In this document: positions 18,737 to 28,979 of the stretch, in pieces
How positions within the stretch are numbered: position 1 is the stretch's first letter
Layout: each line of letters starts with the position of its first letter
NCBI GenBank assembly: GCA_024763075.1
Contig: JANTGF010000005.1
Coordinates: 1 to 64,000, forward strand
From: Bacteroidales bacterium
Lineage (GTDB): Bacteria; Bacteroidota; Bacteroidia; Bacteroidales; VadinHA17
DNA length: 64,000 nucleotides
Reading direction: 5' to 3'
Program-made: the position numbers and the translations under genes
Notes under the pieces: model-generated
The model's input: the letters and a program-made list of their open reading frames with translations, nothing else
Databases searched by the model: none
What the model was told of the DNA's origin: nothing

Positions 18737-19336
18737 TTAATGTCTGAAGTGGAAGCCCACACTGAATGTTAAATAGGAGTTGCCATCGTGGCCTCCGGCT
18801 GCCAGTGTATTGTCATACCTGGCATTCAAAACAAAACCGGTACCATAGGAAAACTCATAAACAAAACCGGCTTCAGGAAAAAATCCAAAATGCCATTGCC
18901 TGTTTTCAACTGTATAGATTCCCATATCAGTACGTACGTATTGTCCGTAAGCGCCTAAGCCTGCACCAATATAGGGCATGAAATGACTGCTTGAATTGAA
19001 ATAATATTTAATTCCACCGGTAATCGGAAATGAGTTAATGTAACGGTATTGCCTTCCTGTTACAGTTTGAGTTCCGTCATAATACGAGTCAAAAGGCATT
19101 TCTTCATAAAAAGTATGCCAGGAAAACCTCAGGTCTATGGCGAGGTTGTCTGTGACATACCTGCCAATATCAAATGAAAATCCCCGGAAACTTGTTTTAC
19201 TGATAAAATCTGCTGTATTCCCCAAAGGAACAGACATATCATAAGTAATATTGGTAAATGTTTCCTGACTGTAGCTATTGTTGCTTAAAGTTAGAGCAAG
19301 AACTGCAATAACTATGAAATATTTAATTTTTCTCAT
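18737..19336 (-). CDS. Outer membrane beta-barrel protein
   Basis: Signal peptide, YIGAGLGAYGQY, terminal LTFSVGFHFRH. Confidence 0.7.
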   Translation of the reverse strand: MRKIKYFIVIAVLALTLSNNSYSQETFTNITYDMSVPLGNTADFISKTSFRGFSFDIGRYVTDNLAIDLRFSWHTFYEEMPFDSYYDGTQTVTGRQYRYINSFPITGGIKYYFNSSSHFMPYIGAGLGAYGQYVRTDMGIYTVENRQWHFGFFPEAGFVYEFSYGTGFVLNARYDNTLAAGGHDGNSYLTFSVGFHFRH

Positions 19337-19368
19337 GATTGTAATATTGGTATAATAATTAAATTATG

Positions 19369-20004
19369 TTATTTTTTGGGAGCAAACGGAGGTTGATTAA
19401 ATGCCTGATCGATATTCCGGTTAATCCTTTCTAAAGTATTTGCATCACTTGTGCTTAACAATCCATTGATGGCTGAGTTCCATACAATATCAACTGTATC
19501 TTGTTGAGTTGCAGGTGGGTTTGCCATTTCCATAAATAAAGAACCGGTAGTATAGCTGTAAGAATATCCCCATCCATATCCTGGGTACCATGGATACCAG
19601 CCACCCCAGCCGGGATAACCACCCCACCACCAACCTCCGCCGGGAATCCAGCCTATACCGGTATAGCTGGAAGAGGTTACTGTAGCAACTACATAAACAT
19701 CGGCATCATTTTCATCTGCCTGCCGGGTATATCCCAGTTTTGTCATGTTTGACTCTATCCGGTTTAAAATATCATCTTCGAACTTCCTTTCAATTTCGTC
19801 ATCACTGTCTCCTTTGGCGTAATGAACCGTGTCCGGCATAAAATAATTCATGTTTGCATTAAAGTCGAAATCTTCATCATAATTTGTCATAATGATGTCA
19901 GTGTCGCTGTAATATTCCACTCCTCCCGGATAACAGGAGAAAAATGCAAGTGGCATTGCAGCCACAATTATAAAACTAAAGATTTTTCTTAACTTCTTTT
20001 TCAT
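19369..20004 (-). CDS. DUF4136-domain lipoprotein
   Basis: Lipobox FFSCYPG; DADVYVVATVTSSS; Gly/Tyr/Trp-rich segment; AINGLLS...RINRNIDQAF. Confidence 0.75.
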   Translation of the reverse strand: MKKKLRKIFSFIIVAAMPLAFFSCYPGGVEYYSDTDIIMTNYDEDFDFNANMNYFMPDTVHYAKGDSDDEIERKFEDDILNRIESNMTKLGYTRQADENDADVYVVATVTSSSYTGIGWIPGGGWWWGGYPGWGGWYPWYPGYGWGYSYSYTTGSLFMEMANPPATQQDTVDIVWNSAINGLLSTSDANTLERINRNIDQAFNQPPFAPKK

Positions 20005-20163
20005 ACTATTAAAATTTGATATTTGATTATTTGTAATAAAAAATAATTATTTTATCGATCTTGCAAATTTAAATTAAATCTAAATAAAAACAAAATTCCC
20101 AGAATAATTAGATGTAAACTATTTGATTAATTACCGGTATTCCACAAAAATAATGCCATAGAA

Positions 20164-21015
20164 TCAGGCATTATTTTCAAATGAAGGTTTTCTTAAACCT
20201 GTCTCAGTAATAATGGCAGTAACCAGTTTGTTTGGAATGGCTTCAAAGTAGTAGTTTCTGATATGCAATCTCTCGGGAGGGTTCTTCCAGATTTCTTTCG
20301 GATCTTTTTTCTTCTCTTTCATATTAATACAGGAATCATCTTCAAAAAACTTACGACTATCCGATAGAACATAAAAGGGTTTGTTAAATTCTTTTGCAAG
20401 GAGTGCAAGAGCGTATGTGCCTGTTTTATTAATGAAATGATTCATACAAACCCGGTCTGCACCTGAAATAACCAGGTCTGTTTCAGGAAAAAACCGGGCA
20501 GCGGCACTATCCGTTATAAAAGTTACTTTAAACCCTGATTTTACTAGAAATTTTGCCTGTTCCCTTCCTTCCATTACAGGTCTGGATTCAGTCTGAATAA
20601 TATGAATATTATTAAAATGCCGGCGTTGATGCTCAAAAAATGATAAAATTGTTCCACTGTGGCTTTGAACTATGACAGTTTTGTTAGAAAAATCAATAAC
20701 TGAGGATGCATTTTTAGCAAGTTTTAACGGAATTCCATCCCATTTTTCTGCATATAACCGGAGAAATTCGCTGATACTTCGTTCATCATTCCTTGAGATG
20801 AATGTTTTACACTCTTTAATAAAATGCAATATTACCGGAAAATTAGCAAACCCCGTTTCCAGAAAATTCAGGAGTTCAAATAATTCTTTTTGTCTGCCTG
20901 CATTATTTCTTCTGGAATAAAACGAAAATGCTTTTGTAAGGTCATTTAACAGAACCACAGAGCCGGACTGTCGGTTAGAGAGTATATCCCATACTTCCTG
21001 GTATAGTATTTCCAT
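20164..21015 (-). CDS. eIF-2B alpha/beta/delta-like (sugar-phosphate isomerase-like) protein
   Basis: TVIVQSHSGTILSFF, ESRPVMEGREQAKFL, DLVISGADRVCMNHFINKTGTYALALLAKEFNKPFYVLSDSRKF. Confidence 0.8.
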   Translation of the reverse strand: MEILYQEVWDILSNRQSGSVVLLNDLTKAFSFYSRRNNAGRQKELFELLNFLETGFANFPVILHFIKECKTFISRNDERSISEFLRLYAEKWDGIPLKLAKNASSVIDFSNKTVIVQSHSGTILSFFEHQRRHFNNIHIIQTESRPVMEGREQAKFLVKSGFKVTFITDSAAARFFPETDLVISGADRVCMNHFINKTGTYALALLAKEFNKPFYVLSDSRKFFEDDSCINMKEKKKDPKEIWKNPPERLHIRNYYFEAIPNKLVTAIITETGLRKPSFENNA

Positions 21016-21079
21016 AATTCCGGGGAATTAATTCTTTTGTTATATTAAAAAATAATGACCATTTGTGTAAAAGAGTGAT

Positions 21080-21343
21080 TTATCTGAGTCTTTTTCGTTC
21101 TCTTATTTTATGGAACAGGCCTTTTACCATTCTTCCAATAAAGAAACCGGCACCAATGGCGATTTTTGGGTAAGATAAAATAGATTCTCCTATTTGGTTC
21201 GCAACATTTTTTGTATTTAAAGAGCCCAATAGATTCTGGTAATTTTCTTTTATTTCATATTCTTTCTTAACAATTTCTGTCCAGGTTCTTTCCTTTGCAA
21301 GACGAAGTTCATAATAGCCTTTAATCTTTATTTTTTTACTCAT
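21080..21343 (-). CDS. Small protein with one hydrophobic segment
   Basis: ATG at 21343 overlaps the upstream gene's end; translationally coupled to the 21336-21704 gene. Confidence 0.5.
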   Translation of the reverse strand: MSKKIKIKGYYELRLAKERTWTEIVKKEYEIKENYQNLLGSLNTKNVANQIGESILSYPKIAIGAGFFIGRMVKGLFHKIRERKRLR

Positions 21344-21704
21344 CCGTTTCAGTTTTTTCTTCAATCTCAAATAAAGGAACAAGTTTACGGGCAATCGGAT
21401 CAAATATAAGCGACTGCCGGAAAATGTATATAATGATAATCAGCAATATAAATATACCAGTTACAATAAGAAAACCAACCGAGGTTTGATTAAAAAACTC
21501 ACCCAGCCAAAAAGCAAGTGCAAATCCCCCGAAAATCATAATTATAAATGCGATCATCCAAAAGATCATTCCGGCAGTAAGCACCGAAAACAATTCTATA
21601 AACTTTTCTCCTGCGGATAGCTTATAATGTTTTATTCTCAGAGTTATATACAGCTTTATTTGCTCTATTAACTCTGAGAAACTTGTGACAATTGATTTCT
21701 CCAT
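21336..21704 (-). CDS. Phage holin family / DUF1469-like membrane protein
   Basis: Two hydrophobic hairpins, KLSAGEKFIELFSVLTAGMIFWMIAFIIMIFGGFALAFWLG. Confidence 0.65.
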   Translation of the reverse strand: MEKSIVTSFSELIEQIKLYITLRIKHYKLSAGEKFIELFSVLTAGMIFWMIAFIIMIFGGFALAFWLGEFFNQTSVGFLIVTGIFILLIIIIYIFRQSLIFDPIARKLVPLFEIEEKTETDE

Positions 21705-21719
21705 TATTTGGTTTTACAG

Positions 21720-21989
21720 TTATTCAGCAGCCTCAGCTTTTTTTCCTTTGCTTGTTTTTGCTTCTTCCACAGGCTCTTTTACACTGATTATCTGGTCTTT
21801 CAGATCATCAATCAAATCTGTTAGTTGTTCTTTAAGATCATCAACCTCATCTTTGAGATCTTTGGCTTTATCTTTTAGCTTGTCTCTGGTCTTGGAGCCT
21901 TCTTCAGGAGCAAAGAGTATACCAACGGCAGCCCCTATTGCAGCACCTGACAAAAATCCGATAAAAAAATTAGTGGATGAATTTTTCAT
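21720..21989 (-). CDS. YtxH domain-containing protein
   Basis: FFIGFLSGAAIGAAVGILFAPEEGSKTRDKLKDKAKDL. Confidence 0.85.
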   Translation of the reverse strand: MKNSSTNFFIGFLSGAAIGAAVGILFAPEEGSKTRDKLKDKAKDLKDEVDDLKEQLTDLIDDLKDQIISVKEPVEEAKTSKGKKAEAAE

Positions 21990-22183
21990 GATTTTATTAT
22001 TTTAAATTATTTAATATGAAATATATCTTTATGTAAAGGTACTTAATTTTAAAAAAATATGCAAGAAAATATAGGTCAAATCTATACTCTGTTTAGATTT
22101 TTTAACAGTTTTTCACATTATTAGATAAAAATTCAGGTGAATGCGGTAAATTTGTGCCTCAACATAAAATTTTAGAATAAGAA

Positions 22184-23398
22184 ATGTCAGAATATTTGCA
22201 AAACAGGGATGAGATTATTAATGACTTATTTGAGTTTTCTCTGGGACTGATAGGAGGAAGTAAAGGAACTGAACTTCTAAAAGAATATGAAAACATCCTG
22301 ACTCAGGTTTATCCCGCAGATGTGTTGATTGTTGTGGATAAGCTGGTAGGTACCGGTGAAAATATGAAACTGCTTAAAACCGGTGTTAACAAAGTACTGA
22401 ATATTTTATATACAACTATAAACGAAAAGAATACTCCTGATTACCCTAAAGAGCATTTTCTGGAACTAATGGTAAGAGAGAACACGGAGTTAGACCGGAG
22501 GTTAAAGGATATTAAACCACTAAACCGGTCGTTTAATAAAATCCAGGATACAGATGAACTTAAGAAGATATATGCTGATTTAAAGGTTAAAATCATTGAT
22601 TTACAGATTTTTCAGGCACATTACATTCGCAAGGAAAATATTTTGTTTCCGGTTGTGGAAAAACTAAGGGAGGATCACAGATGCCTGTCCATGATGTGGT
22701 CGTTTCATGACGATATCAGAAAACTTTTAAAAAGCCTGACTTCTGAGCTGGAGAATGCGAAGCCTGATAAAAAGGTGTTGAATTCTTTGCTGGGTGATCT
22801 TTTTTTCCGCATGTATGCCATCCGTTTCAGGGAAGAGAAAATTCTGTTTCCTGTTGTTTACCCGCAGATCTCAACCGATGAATGGGATGATATGCGGAAA
22901 CAGAGTGCTGAAATTGGTTATGCATGGATTAAAATGCCGGAGAATGAAAGGGTAAATCCGGATTATCTTTCCGAACAAAACAAGCTGGAAGATGCGATGA
23001 TTGATCTGGGAACAGGAAAGATCAGGGCCTCACAACTAATGTTGCTGTTTGACCATTTGCCGCTTGATATAACCTATATTGATGATAATGACAGGGTAGT
23101 GTATTACTCCGATCCGCCGCACCGAATTTTTCCCCGGTCAAAGGCAGTCATCGGACGAACAGTTCAAAACTGTCACCCACCTGAAAGTGTGTCGGTTGTA
23201 AACAAGCTTTTAGATGCTTTCCGTTCCGGACAGAAGCAAAAAGAATCTTTTTGGATCAATATGGGAGGGAAGAACATCCTGATTGAATATTATGCACTAA
23301 AGGATGTGAATGGAAATTATACCGGAACCATTGAAGTTAGCCAGGATGTAACTGCCATTAAAAATCTGAAGGGAGAAAAACGTTTGCTTGACATGTAG
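22184..23398 (+). CDS. DUF438 / hemerythrin-like / PAS domain protein
   Basis: HYIRKENILFPVVEKL and FREEKILFPVVYPQ (hemerythrin-like), LMLLFDHLPLDITYIDDNDRVVYYSDP (PAS). Confidence 0.82.
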   Translation: MSEYLQNRDEIINDLFEFSLGLIGGSKGTELLKEYENILTQVYPADVLIVVDKLVGTGENMKLLKTGVNKVLNILYTTINEKNTPDYPKEHFLELMVRENTELDRRLKDIKPLNRSFNKIQDTDELKKIYADLKVKIIDLQIFQAHYIRKENILFPVVEKLREDHRCLSMMWSFHDDIRKLLKSLTSELENAKPDKKVLNSLLGDLFFRMYAIRFREEKILFPVVYPQISTDEWDDMRKQSAEIGYAWIKMPENERVNPDYLSEQNKLEDAMIDLGTGKIRASQLMLLFDHLPLDITYIDDNDRVVYYSDPPHRIFPRSKAVIGRTVQNCHPPESVSVVNKLLDAFRSGQKQKESFWINMGGKNILIEYYALKDVNGNYTGTIEVSQDVTAIKNLKGEKRLLDM

Positions 23399-23511
23399 CT
23401 TTATCCGGAAGAGTTCATTTCTTCCCTGAATATTTTTGATGCCATGTTAGAATGAGTTTTAATTGTTCAGAATATATAAAATAAAGGGAAATACTTCTAT
23501 TTTTGTAAACT

Positions 23512-24846
23512 ATGCCAAATAAGCAAATCAAGGAAGAAAATAATTATTTCCCGGAATCGGTCAGGACGAGGAATGTTTTTAGAAACCTGATCCTCCACCT
23601 GCATCCGGTTAAGGTGCGTAGGGCCAGTTTGAAGTTTACCCATACCTTTGGACTGGGAGGGATGGTGGCCTTATTGTTTGTATTGCAGGTTTTTACCGGT
23701 TTGATTCTTCGCTTTGTTTATCTGCCGGTTGTAGATCACGCATACGAATCCATCCTTCAGATAAACCAATCTGTATTTTTCGGACAGTTTATCCGGAATA
23801 TTCATCATTGGAGTGGTATGCTCATGGTTATTCTTACTTTCCTGCATCTTCTCAGGGTCTTTTATACGGAGGCTTTTCATTCACCCAGACGGTCCAACTG
23901 GGTGATTGGGGTAGTGCTTTTTATTTTGGTGATCTTTTCCAATTTTTCGGGGTATCTTTTGCCCTGGGATCAGCTTTCCTTCTGGGCTGTAACGGTAATG
24001 ACAAGTATGCTGGAATATATTCCGTGGGCAGGAGGCTGGCTGGCACAATTAATCAGAGGAGGCTCTGATGTAGGTCCTGTAACTTTGTTGAATTTTTTTA
24101 CATTTCATACGGCTCTTCTTCCTATGTCTGTTGTGATCTTAATGGCCTTTCATTTTTGGAAAGTACGTAAGGCCGGCGGAGTGGTCATACCCGGAGGGAA
24201 AGCCAATCCGGATAAAGAATATATAAATACGGTTCCCCACCTGGTTCTGAAAGAACTGGTTGTTGCTTTAGTACTTGTAGGTACTATATTGTTGATGTCC
24301 GTTTTTTTCAATGCCCCCTTGCTGGAAAAGGCCAATCCCGCTTTGAGCCCGAATCCGGCTAAAGCACCCTGGTACTTTCTTGGAATTCAGGAGTTACTCA
24401 TGCATTTTCATCCGTTTTTTGCAGCCATTCTTATTCCATTGCTTTTTGTGGGCATGCTTTTCTGGCTGCCATACAGCAGGTTTGATAAAATGAGCCTGGG
24501 CATCTGGTTTGTTTCGGAGAAAGGACGAAAGCTTTGTCTCAGGGTATTGCTATTTACAATAGTTGTGGTTCCCATACTGGTATTGTCAAATGAGTTTATT
24601 CCGGACATGATCGGATCTGCTTCAGGATGGAAGGCCATGGTTCTGGAAGGTCTGGTTCCCTTTTTGATTATTCTTGTGGTTCTGTGGGTCTGGGTAATCA
24701 TTCTGTATAAAAAGAAAAAGTACAGTAAAAATGAGATTGTACAGGCGGTATTTACTTTTTTAGTCATATCCTATCTCACTTTGATGATCATTGGTATCTG
24801 GTTCCGGGGTGAAGGAATGGCATTGATGTGGCCCTGGAAGGTTTAA
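23512..24846 (+). CDS. Cytochrome b (b/b6 type)
   Basis: RNIHHWSGMLMVILTFLHLLRVFYTEAF, NFSGYLLPWDQLSFWAVTV, FFTFHTALLPMSV, KAPWYFLGIQELLMHFHPF. Confidence 0.92.
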   Translation: MPNKQIKEENNYFPESVRTRNVFRNLILHLHPVKVRRASLKFTHTFGLGGMVALLFVLQVFTGLILRFVYLPVVDHAYESILQINQSVFFGQFIRNIHHWSGMLMVILTFLHLLRVFYTEAFHSPRRSNWVIGVVLFILVIFSNFSGYLLPWDQLSFWAVTVMTSMLEYIPWAGGWLAQLIRGGSDVGPVTLLNFFTFHTALLPMSVVILMAFHFWKVRKAGGVVIPGGKANPDKEYINTVPHLVLKELVVALVLVGTILLMSVFFNAPLLEKANPALSPNPAKAPWYFLGIQELLMHFHPFFAAILIPLLFVGMLFWLPYSRFDKMSLGIWFVSEKGRKLCLRVLLFTIVVVPILVLSNEFIPDMIGSASGWKAMVLEGLVPFLIILVVLWVWVIILYKKKKYSKNEIVQAVFTFLVISYLTLMIIGIWFRGEGMALMWPWKV

Positions 24847-24862
24847 TGAATAAATGAATTAA

Positions 24863-25390
24863 TTGTATTCCCGGCAGGAAATGAAGCATGTAAATAATAA
24901 TATAAAAGATTCAGAGGATCAAATGACCCGGCGGGGTTTTTTCTACCGGATTTGGAAATGGCTGGCGGTAATTGCCGGACTGGAAATAGCAGGGATATCC
25001 ATTGCTTTTATTTTTACAGGAAAAAGAAAAGAGCAGAAATCCGATCAGTTGAAAGTGCTGGCCCGTATTGAAGACATTCCTCCGGGGACGGTTTTTCCGT
25101 ACAGAATTGGCCAGCTTTATCTGGTAAGGTTAAAAAATGGCGGATTCATGGCTTTATCACTGAAATGTACTCATCTGGGGTGTTCCATTCGCTGGTACGA
25201 CGATTCACAAAAGTTTATTTGTCCGTGCCATGCCTCGGAATTTGATATGCGTGGGAATGTTAATAAGCCACCTGCACCCCGGGCACTGGATATTTATAAG
25301 GTGGTGGTAGAGGATGGTTTGATCAAGGTTGACCTTGGAAAGAGAATAAAAAGAACAAAATTTGAAAAATCACAGGTGACCTTCGCCTAG
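24863..25390 (+). CDS. Rieske [2Fe-2S] protein
   Basis: TRRGFFYRIWKW, CTHLGC and CPCHASEFD cluster-binding motifs. Confidence 0.92.
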   Translation: MYSRQEMKHVNNNIKDSEDQMTRRGFFYRIWKWLAVIAGLEIAGISIAFIFTGKRKEQKSDQLKVLARIEDIPPGTVFPYRIGQLYLVRLKNGGFMALSLKCTHLGCSIRWYDDSQKFICPCHASEFDMRGNVNKPPAPRALDIYKVVVEDGLIKVDLGKRIKRTKFEKSQVTFA

Positions 25391-25402
25391 AGAAACAGAT
25401 AA

Positions 25403-27727
25403 ATGGATAAGTGGAAAAAAACAGGCTTTATTGCTACCCTTGTAATTGTCCTTGCATTTCCTTTGTACCTTGTACGGGTGGCAGTTTCCGGCCCGGAAAA
25501 GGGAGTGGAAAACAAGGGAGCACTTCATTATACCGGCACTGAGTCCTGTGTTGAATGTCATAAACAGGAATATGATGACTGGTTGATCTCCCATCATGCT
25601 CACGCAATGGATACTGCCAGTGAGCAATCAGTAAGGGGAGATTTTAATAATTCGGAATTCAGCCGTTATGGTGTCACAAGTCGCTTTTATAAGAAAGATG
25701 GAAAGTATTATGTACATACCCAGGGCCCGGAAGGTAAAATGGGAGATTTTCAGGTTGCATATACATTTGGTTACACTCCTTTGCAACAATATCTTATTCC
25801 TTTTGAAGGAGGAAGACTGCAGTGTTTACCGATTGCCTGGGATACGGAGAAGGAAAGATGGTATCACCTTGCAGATTCGGTTTATCATGGAGAGGATATT
25901 AAACCCGATGACTGGCTTTACTGGACAAATAACGGGCAGAACTGGAACGGCATGTGCGCTGATTGCCATTCCACAGATCTTAAAAAAGGATTTGACCCGG
26001 AATCCCGGACTTTTCACACCACCTGGTTTGAAATCAATGTGGGTTGTGAGGCATGCCACGGCCAGGGTTCTGCTCATCTCGACTGGGCAAATCTGCCGGA
26101 AATGGCCAGACCGGAAGGAGTGAATTACGGACTGGTGGTTAAAACTTCGGGCATTACCAACAAAGAGTATGTGGATGAATGTGCCCGGTGTCATTCGCGA
26201 CGTAGTGTTTATGGTGATTTTAACGGAAGTTTTCATCATTTGCTGGATTATATAAATCCTCAAAATCCTTCTGAACCTTATTATTATCCTGATGGTCAGA
26301 TTCTGGATGAGGATTATGTATATGCTTCCTTTCTTCAGAGTAAAATGTATGATAATGATATTCAGTGTAATGACTGCCATAATGTACACAGTGGCAAAAC
26401 CATTTACCCGGTTGACGGGAATGAATTGTGTATCAGATGTCACCGTGCGGAGGATTATGACACCTACAATCATCATTTCCATAAATATAAAGGAGAAGAG
26501 GGAAAAGATCTGATCCTTGGGGATTCCGTTGTGAAGGTAGGAGAGGGGGCTCTTTGCATCAATTGTCATATGCCCGGAAAGTACTACATGGGAGTGGATT
26601 TCCGTCGTGATCACAGTATTCGTATTCCACGGCCTGACCTCACACTGGAAATAGGGAGCCCCAATGCTTGTAACCAGTGCCACACGGATAAATCTGCAAA
26701 GTGGTCATTAAAATATGTCAATCAGTGGTATGGTGAGAATAAAAGATCTCATTACGGATTGGTATTCTCCAAAGGTGCAGAGGGAGATAGTACAGTAATT
26801 CCTGCATTGGCTAAATTGGCCATGGATACATTGTATCCTGTAAATATACGTACCACTGCCATCAACCAGCTGGGGTACTTTCCTGATGCAAAAGCGCAAA
26901 AATCAATAAATGAAAACCTGAATGATCCGGAAGCAGTGGTGAGATATACCTCCGTACAGGTGCTTCAGGACCCTTCACCTGAAGTCCTTGCGTCAACGCT
27001 GACTCCTTTCCTGAAAGATCCAGTTAAGGCAGTCCGAATGGTGACGGCTTTCAGGCTTTCTTCCATACCAGGGCAGTATCTGCGGAAGGATACACTATTC
27101 ACCCGGGCTTATCAACGGGCTCTGGATGAATACATCCGGGCCATGTATTACGCATCTGATTTTGCTGCAAGCAGGCATAATCTTGGAATAGTTTATGCCA
27201 ACCTGGGTGATCAGAAGAAATCTGCAGAAAACTATAGGGAGGCGATACGTATTGATAACCAGTTTTACCCATCCAAACTAAACCTGTCAATGGTATATAA
27301 CCGATTGGGTGAAAATGCAAAAGCCGAATTACTTTTGAGGGATGTTGTTAAGAATCATCCCGAGGTGAATGAAGCATACTATTCTCTTGGCTTGCTGCTT
27401 GCTGAAGAAAAGAAATATAAGGAGTCGGCTGTGTATCTTGAAAAAGCAGTAGAGATAATCACTGACAGGCCCCGTATCTATTACAATCTCAGTCTTTTGT
27501 ATCAGTATCTTCAAGAACCTGTAAAGGCTGAAAAAGCCATGCTAAAGGCCTTGGATATTGAACCGGGGAATCCGGATTTTATCTTTGCAATGGCTGATTT
27601 TTACCTAAAAAGAGGCGAAGCAGATAAAGCAGAAGTGTATGCTTTAAAACTGAAGAAAATGTCGCCGGGAAATCAAAATGTGCAGAATCTTTTGGATGCC
27701 ATTAACAGATTGAAACAAAAAAAGTAA
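25403..27727 (+). CDS. Octaheme cytochrome c with HEAT-like and TPR repeats
   Basis: Eight CxxCH motifs (CVECH, CADCH, CEACH, CARCH, CNDCH, CIRCH, CINCH, CNQCH) followed by TPR-type repeats. Confidence 0.9.
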   Translation: MDKWKKTGFIATLVIVLAFPLYLVRVAVSGPEKGVENKGALHYTGTESCVECHKQEYDDWLISHHAHAMDTASEQSVRGDFNNSEFSRYGVTSRFYKKDGKYYVHTQGPEGKMGDFQVAYTFGYTPLQQYLIPFEGGRLQCLPIAWDTEKERWYHLADSVYHGEDIKPDDWLYWTNNGQNWNGMCADCHSTDLKKGFDPESRTFHTTWFEINVGCEACHGQGSAHLDWANLPEMARPEGVNYGLVVKTSGITNKEYVDECARCHSRRSVYGDFNGSFHHLLDYINPQNPSEPYYYPDGQILDEDYVYASFLQSKMYDNDIQCNDCHNVHSGKTIYPVDGNELCIRCHRAEDYDTYNHHFHKYKGEEGKDLILGDSVVKVGEGALCINCHMPGKYYMGVDFRRDHSIRIPRPDLTLEIGSPNACNQCHTDKSAKWSLKYVNQWYGENKRSHYGLVFSKGAEGDSTVIPALAKLAMDTLYPVNIRTTAINQLGYFPDAKAQKSINENLNDPEAVVRYTSVQVLQDPSPEVLASTLTPFLKDPVKAVRMVTAFRLSSIPGQYLRKDTLFTRAYQRALDEYIRAMYYASDFAASRHNLGIVYANLGDQKKSAENYREAIRIDNQFYPSKLNLSMVYNRLGENAKAELLLRDVVKNHPEVNEAYYSLGLLLAEEKKYKESAVYLEKAVEIITDRPRIYYNLSLLYQYLQEPVKAEKAMLKALDIEPGNPDFIFAMADFYLKRGEADKAEVYALKLKKMSPGNQNVQNLLDAINRLKQKK

Positions 27728-27777
27728 CGAAAGAATATAATTTTTTTAACGATTTTATACACGAAGAATTTATTATT

Positions 27778-28428
27778 ATGCGAATGAATTTAAATAGAAA
27801 GTATCCGCGGATTTTAGTGACCATTTCCTTTCTAATGTTGATGTTGTGGTTTCAGGCTACTTTTGTTTCATGTACATCCAAAACTAAAAAAGATACCGGT
27901 AAGAAGGAAGTTGAAACAAAACCAGGGAAACAGGAACCCGGTGGAAAAGCCCTTGAACCGGACCTGTTTTTTGAGGCTGCCCTGAATGGTGACCTGGAAG
28001 GAATCAGGTCTATGCTGCGGCTTGGGATGGATGTAAATATTACGGAAGAGGAGGGAAGAACAGCATTAATGTTTGCTGGCTATAACGGCCATACGGAAAT
28101 TGTAAAATTATTAATTGACAGAGGGGCTGTGGTTGATTCCCGTGATCTGGCTGACAGAACGGCTCTTTTATATGCAGCTACAGGCCCTTTTCCCGAAACG
28201 GTGAAAGTACTACTGGAAAAAAAGGCAAATATCAATGCAGTGGATAATGGGGAACACTTTTCTCCACTGATGCATGCTGCTGCAGAAGGAAACCTTGATG
28301 TGGTTAAAATATTAATTGATTATGGTGCTGATCCGACTTTAAAGGATGTGGACGGAGATACAGCCGAATCATTTGCAAGGCAAAAAGGACATACTGAAGT
28401 TGTGGAGTACTTAAAATCTTTGAAATAA
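27778..28428 (+). CDS. Ankyrin repeat lipoprotein
   Basis: Lipobox-like ATFVSCTS; repeats GRTALMFAGYNGHTEIVKLLIDRGA etc. Confidence 0.88.
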   Translation: MRMNLNRKYPRILVTISFLMLMLWFQATFVSCTSKTKKDTGKKEVETKPGKQEPGGKALEPDLFFEAALNGDLEGIRSMLRLGMDVNITEEEGRTALMFAGYNGHTEIVKLLIDRGAVVDSRDLADRTALLYAATGPFPETVKVLLEKKANINAVDNGEHFSPLMHAAAEGNLDVVKILIDYGADPTLKDVDGDTAESFARQKGHTEVVEYLKSLK

Positions 28429-28429
28429 A

Positions 28430-28951
28430 ATGGTATTTTCAGGTAGTAAGGAAGTAAGCCTGCGGCCATTCAGGATGTCTGATAAGGAGAGACTTGTGGA
28501 GTTGGCAAACAACAAGAATATAAGTATAAACCTTCGCGATGGTTTTCCGCATCCATACAATATAGATGATGCGGAGCGTTTCATTAAAAATTGTATAAAT
28601 CAAAATCCGGTCTTAAATTTTGCTATTGAGCTTGACGGATTATATGTCGGGAACATTGGCCTGGTTATGGGAAAGGATGTTTACCGGAAAAGTGCTGAAA
28701 TTGGATATTTCCTTGGAGAACCCTACTGGAATATGGGAATTATGTCTGAAGCAGTAAACCTGATGGTTGATTTTGGTTTTGAAAACCTGGATATTGTCCG
28801 GATACATACCGGAGTTTTTGAATACAATATGGCTTCACAACGGGTACTTGAAAAATGTGGGTTTTACAAAGAAGCGGTTTTTAAACGGGCTGTTTTTAAA
28901 AATCGCAGGATTTGGGACGAAGTACGGTATGCAAAACTGAAAACGGAATAG
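28430..28951 (+). CDS. GNAT family N-acetyltransferase (RimJ/RimL-like)
   Basis: LRPFRMSDKERLVELANNKNI, EIGYFLGEPYWNMGIMSEAV, VLEKCGFYKEAVFK. Confidence 0.88.
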   Translation: MVFSGSKEVSLRPFRMSDKERLVELANNKNISINLRDGFPHPYNIDDAERFIKNCINQNPVLNFAIELDGLYVGNIGLVMGKDVYRKSAEIGYFLGEPYWNMGIMSEAVNLMVDFGFENLDIVRIHTGVFEYNMASQRVLEKCGFYKEAVFKRAVFKNRRIWDEVRYAKLKTE

Positions 28952-28979
28952 TGACTCCGGGAAAACGCCAAATATTGCC

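Noticed and set aside
25826-26683. 285-aa minus-strand ORF
   Set aside because: Lies wholly antisense to the octaheme cytochrome gene, whose CxxCH motifs establish the coding strand.
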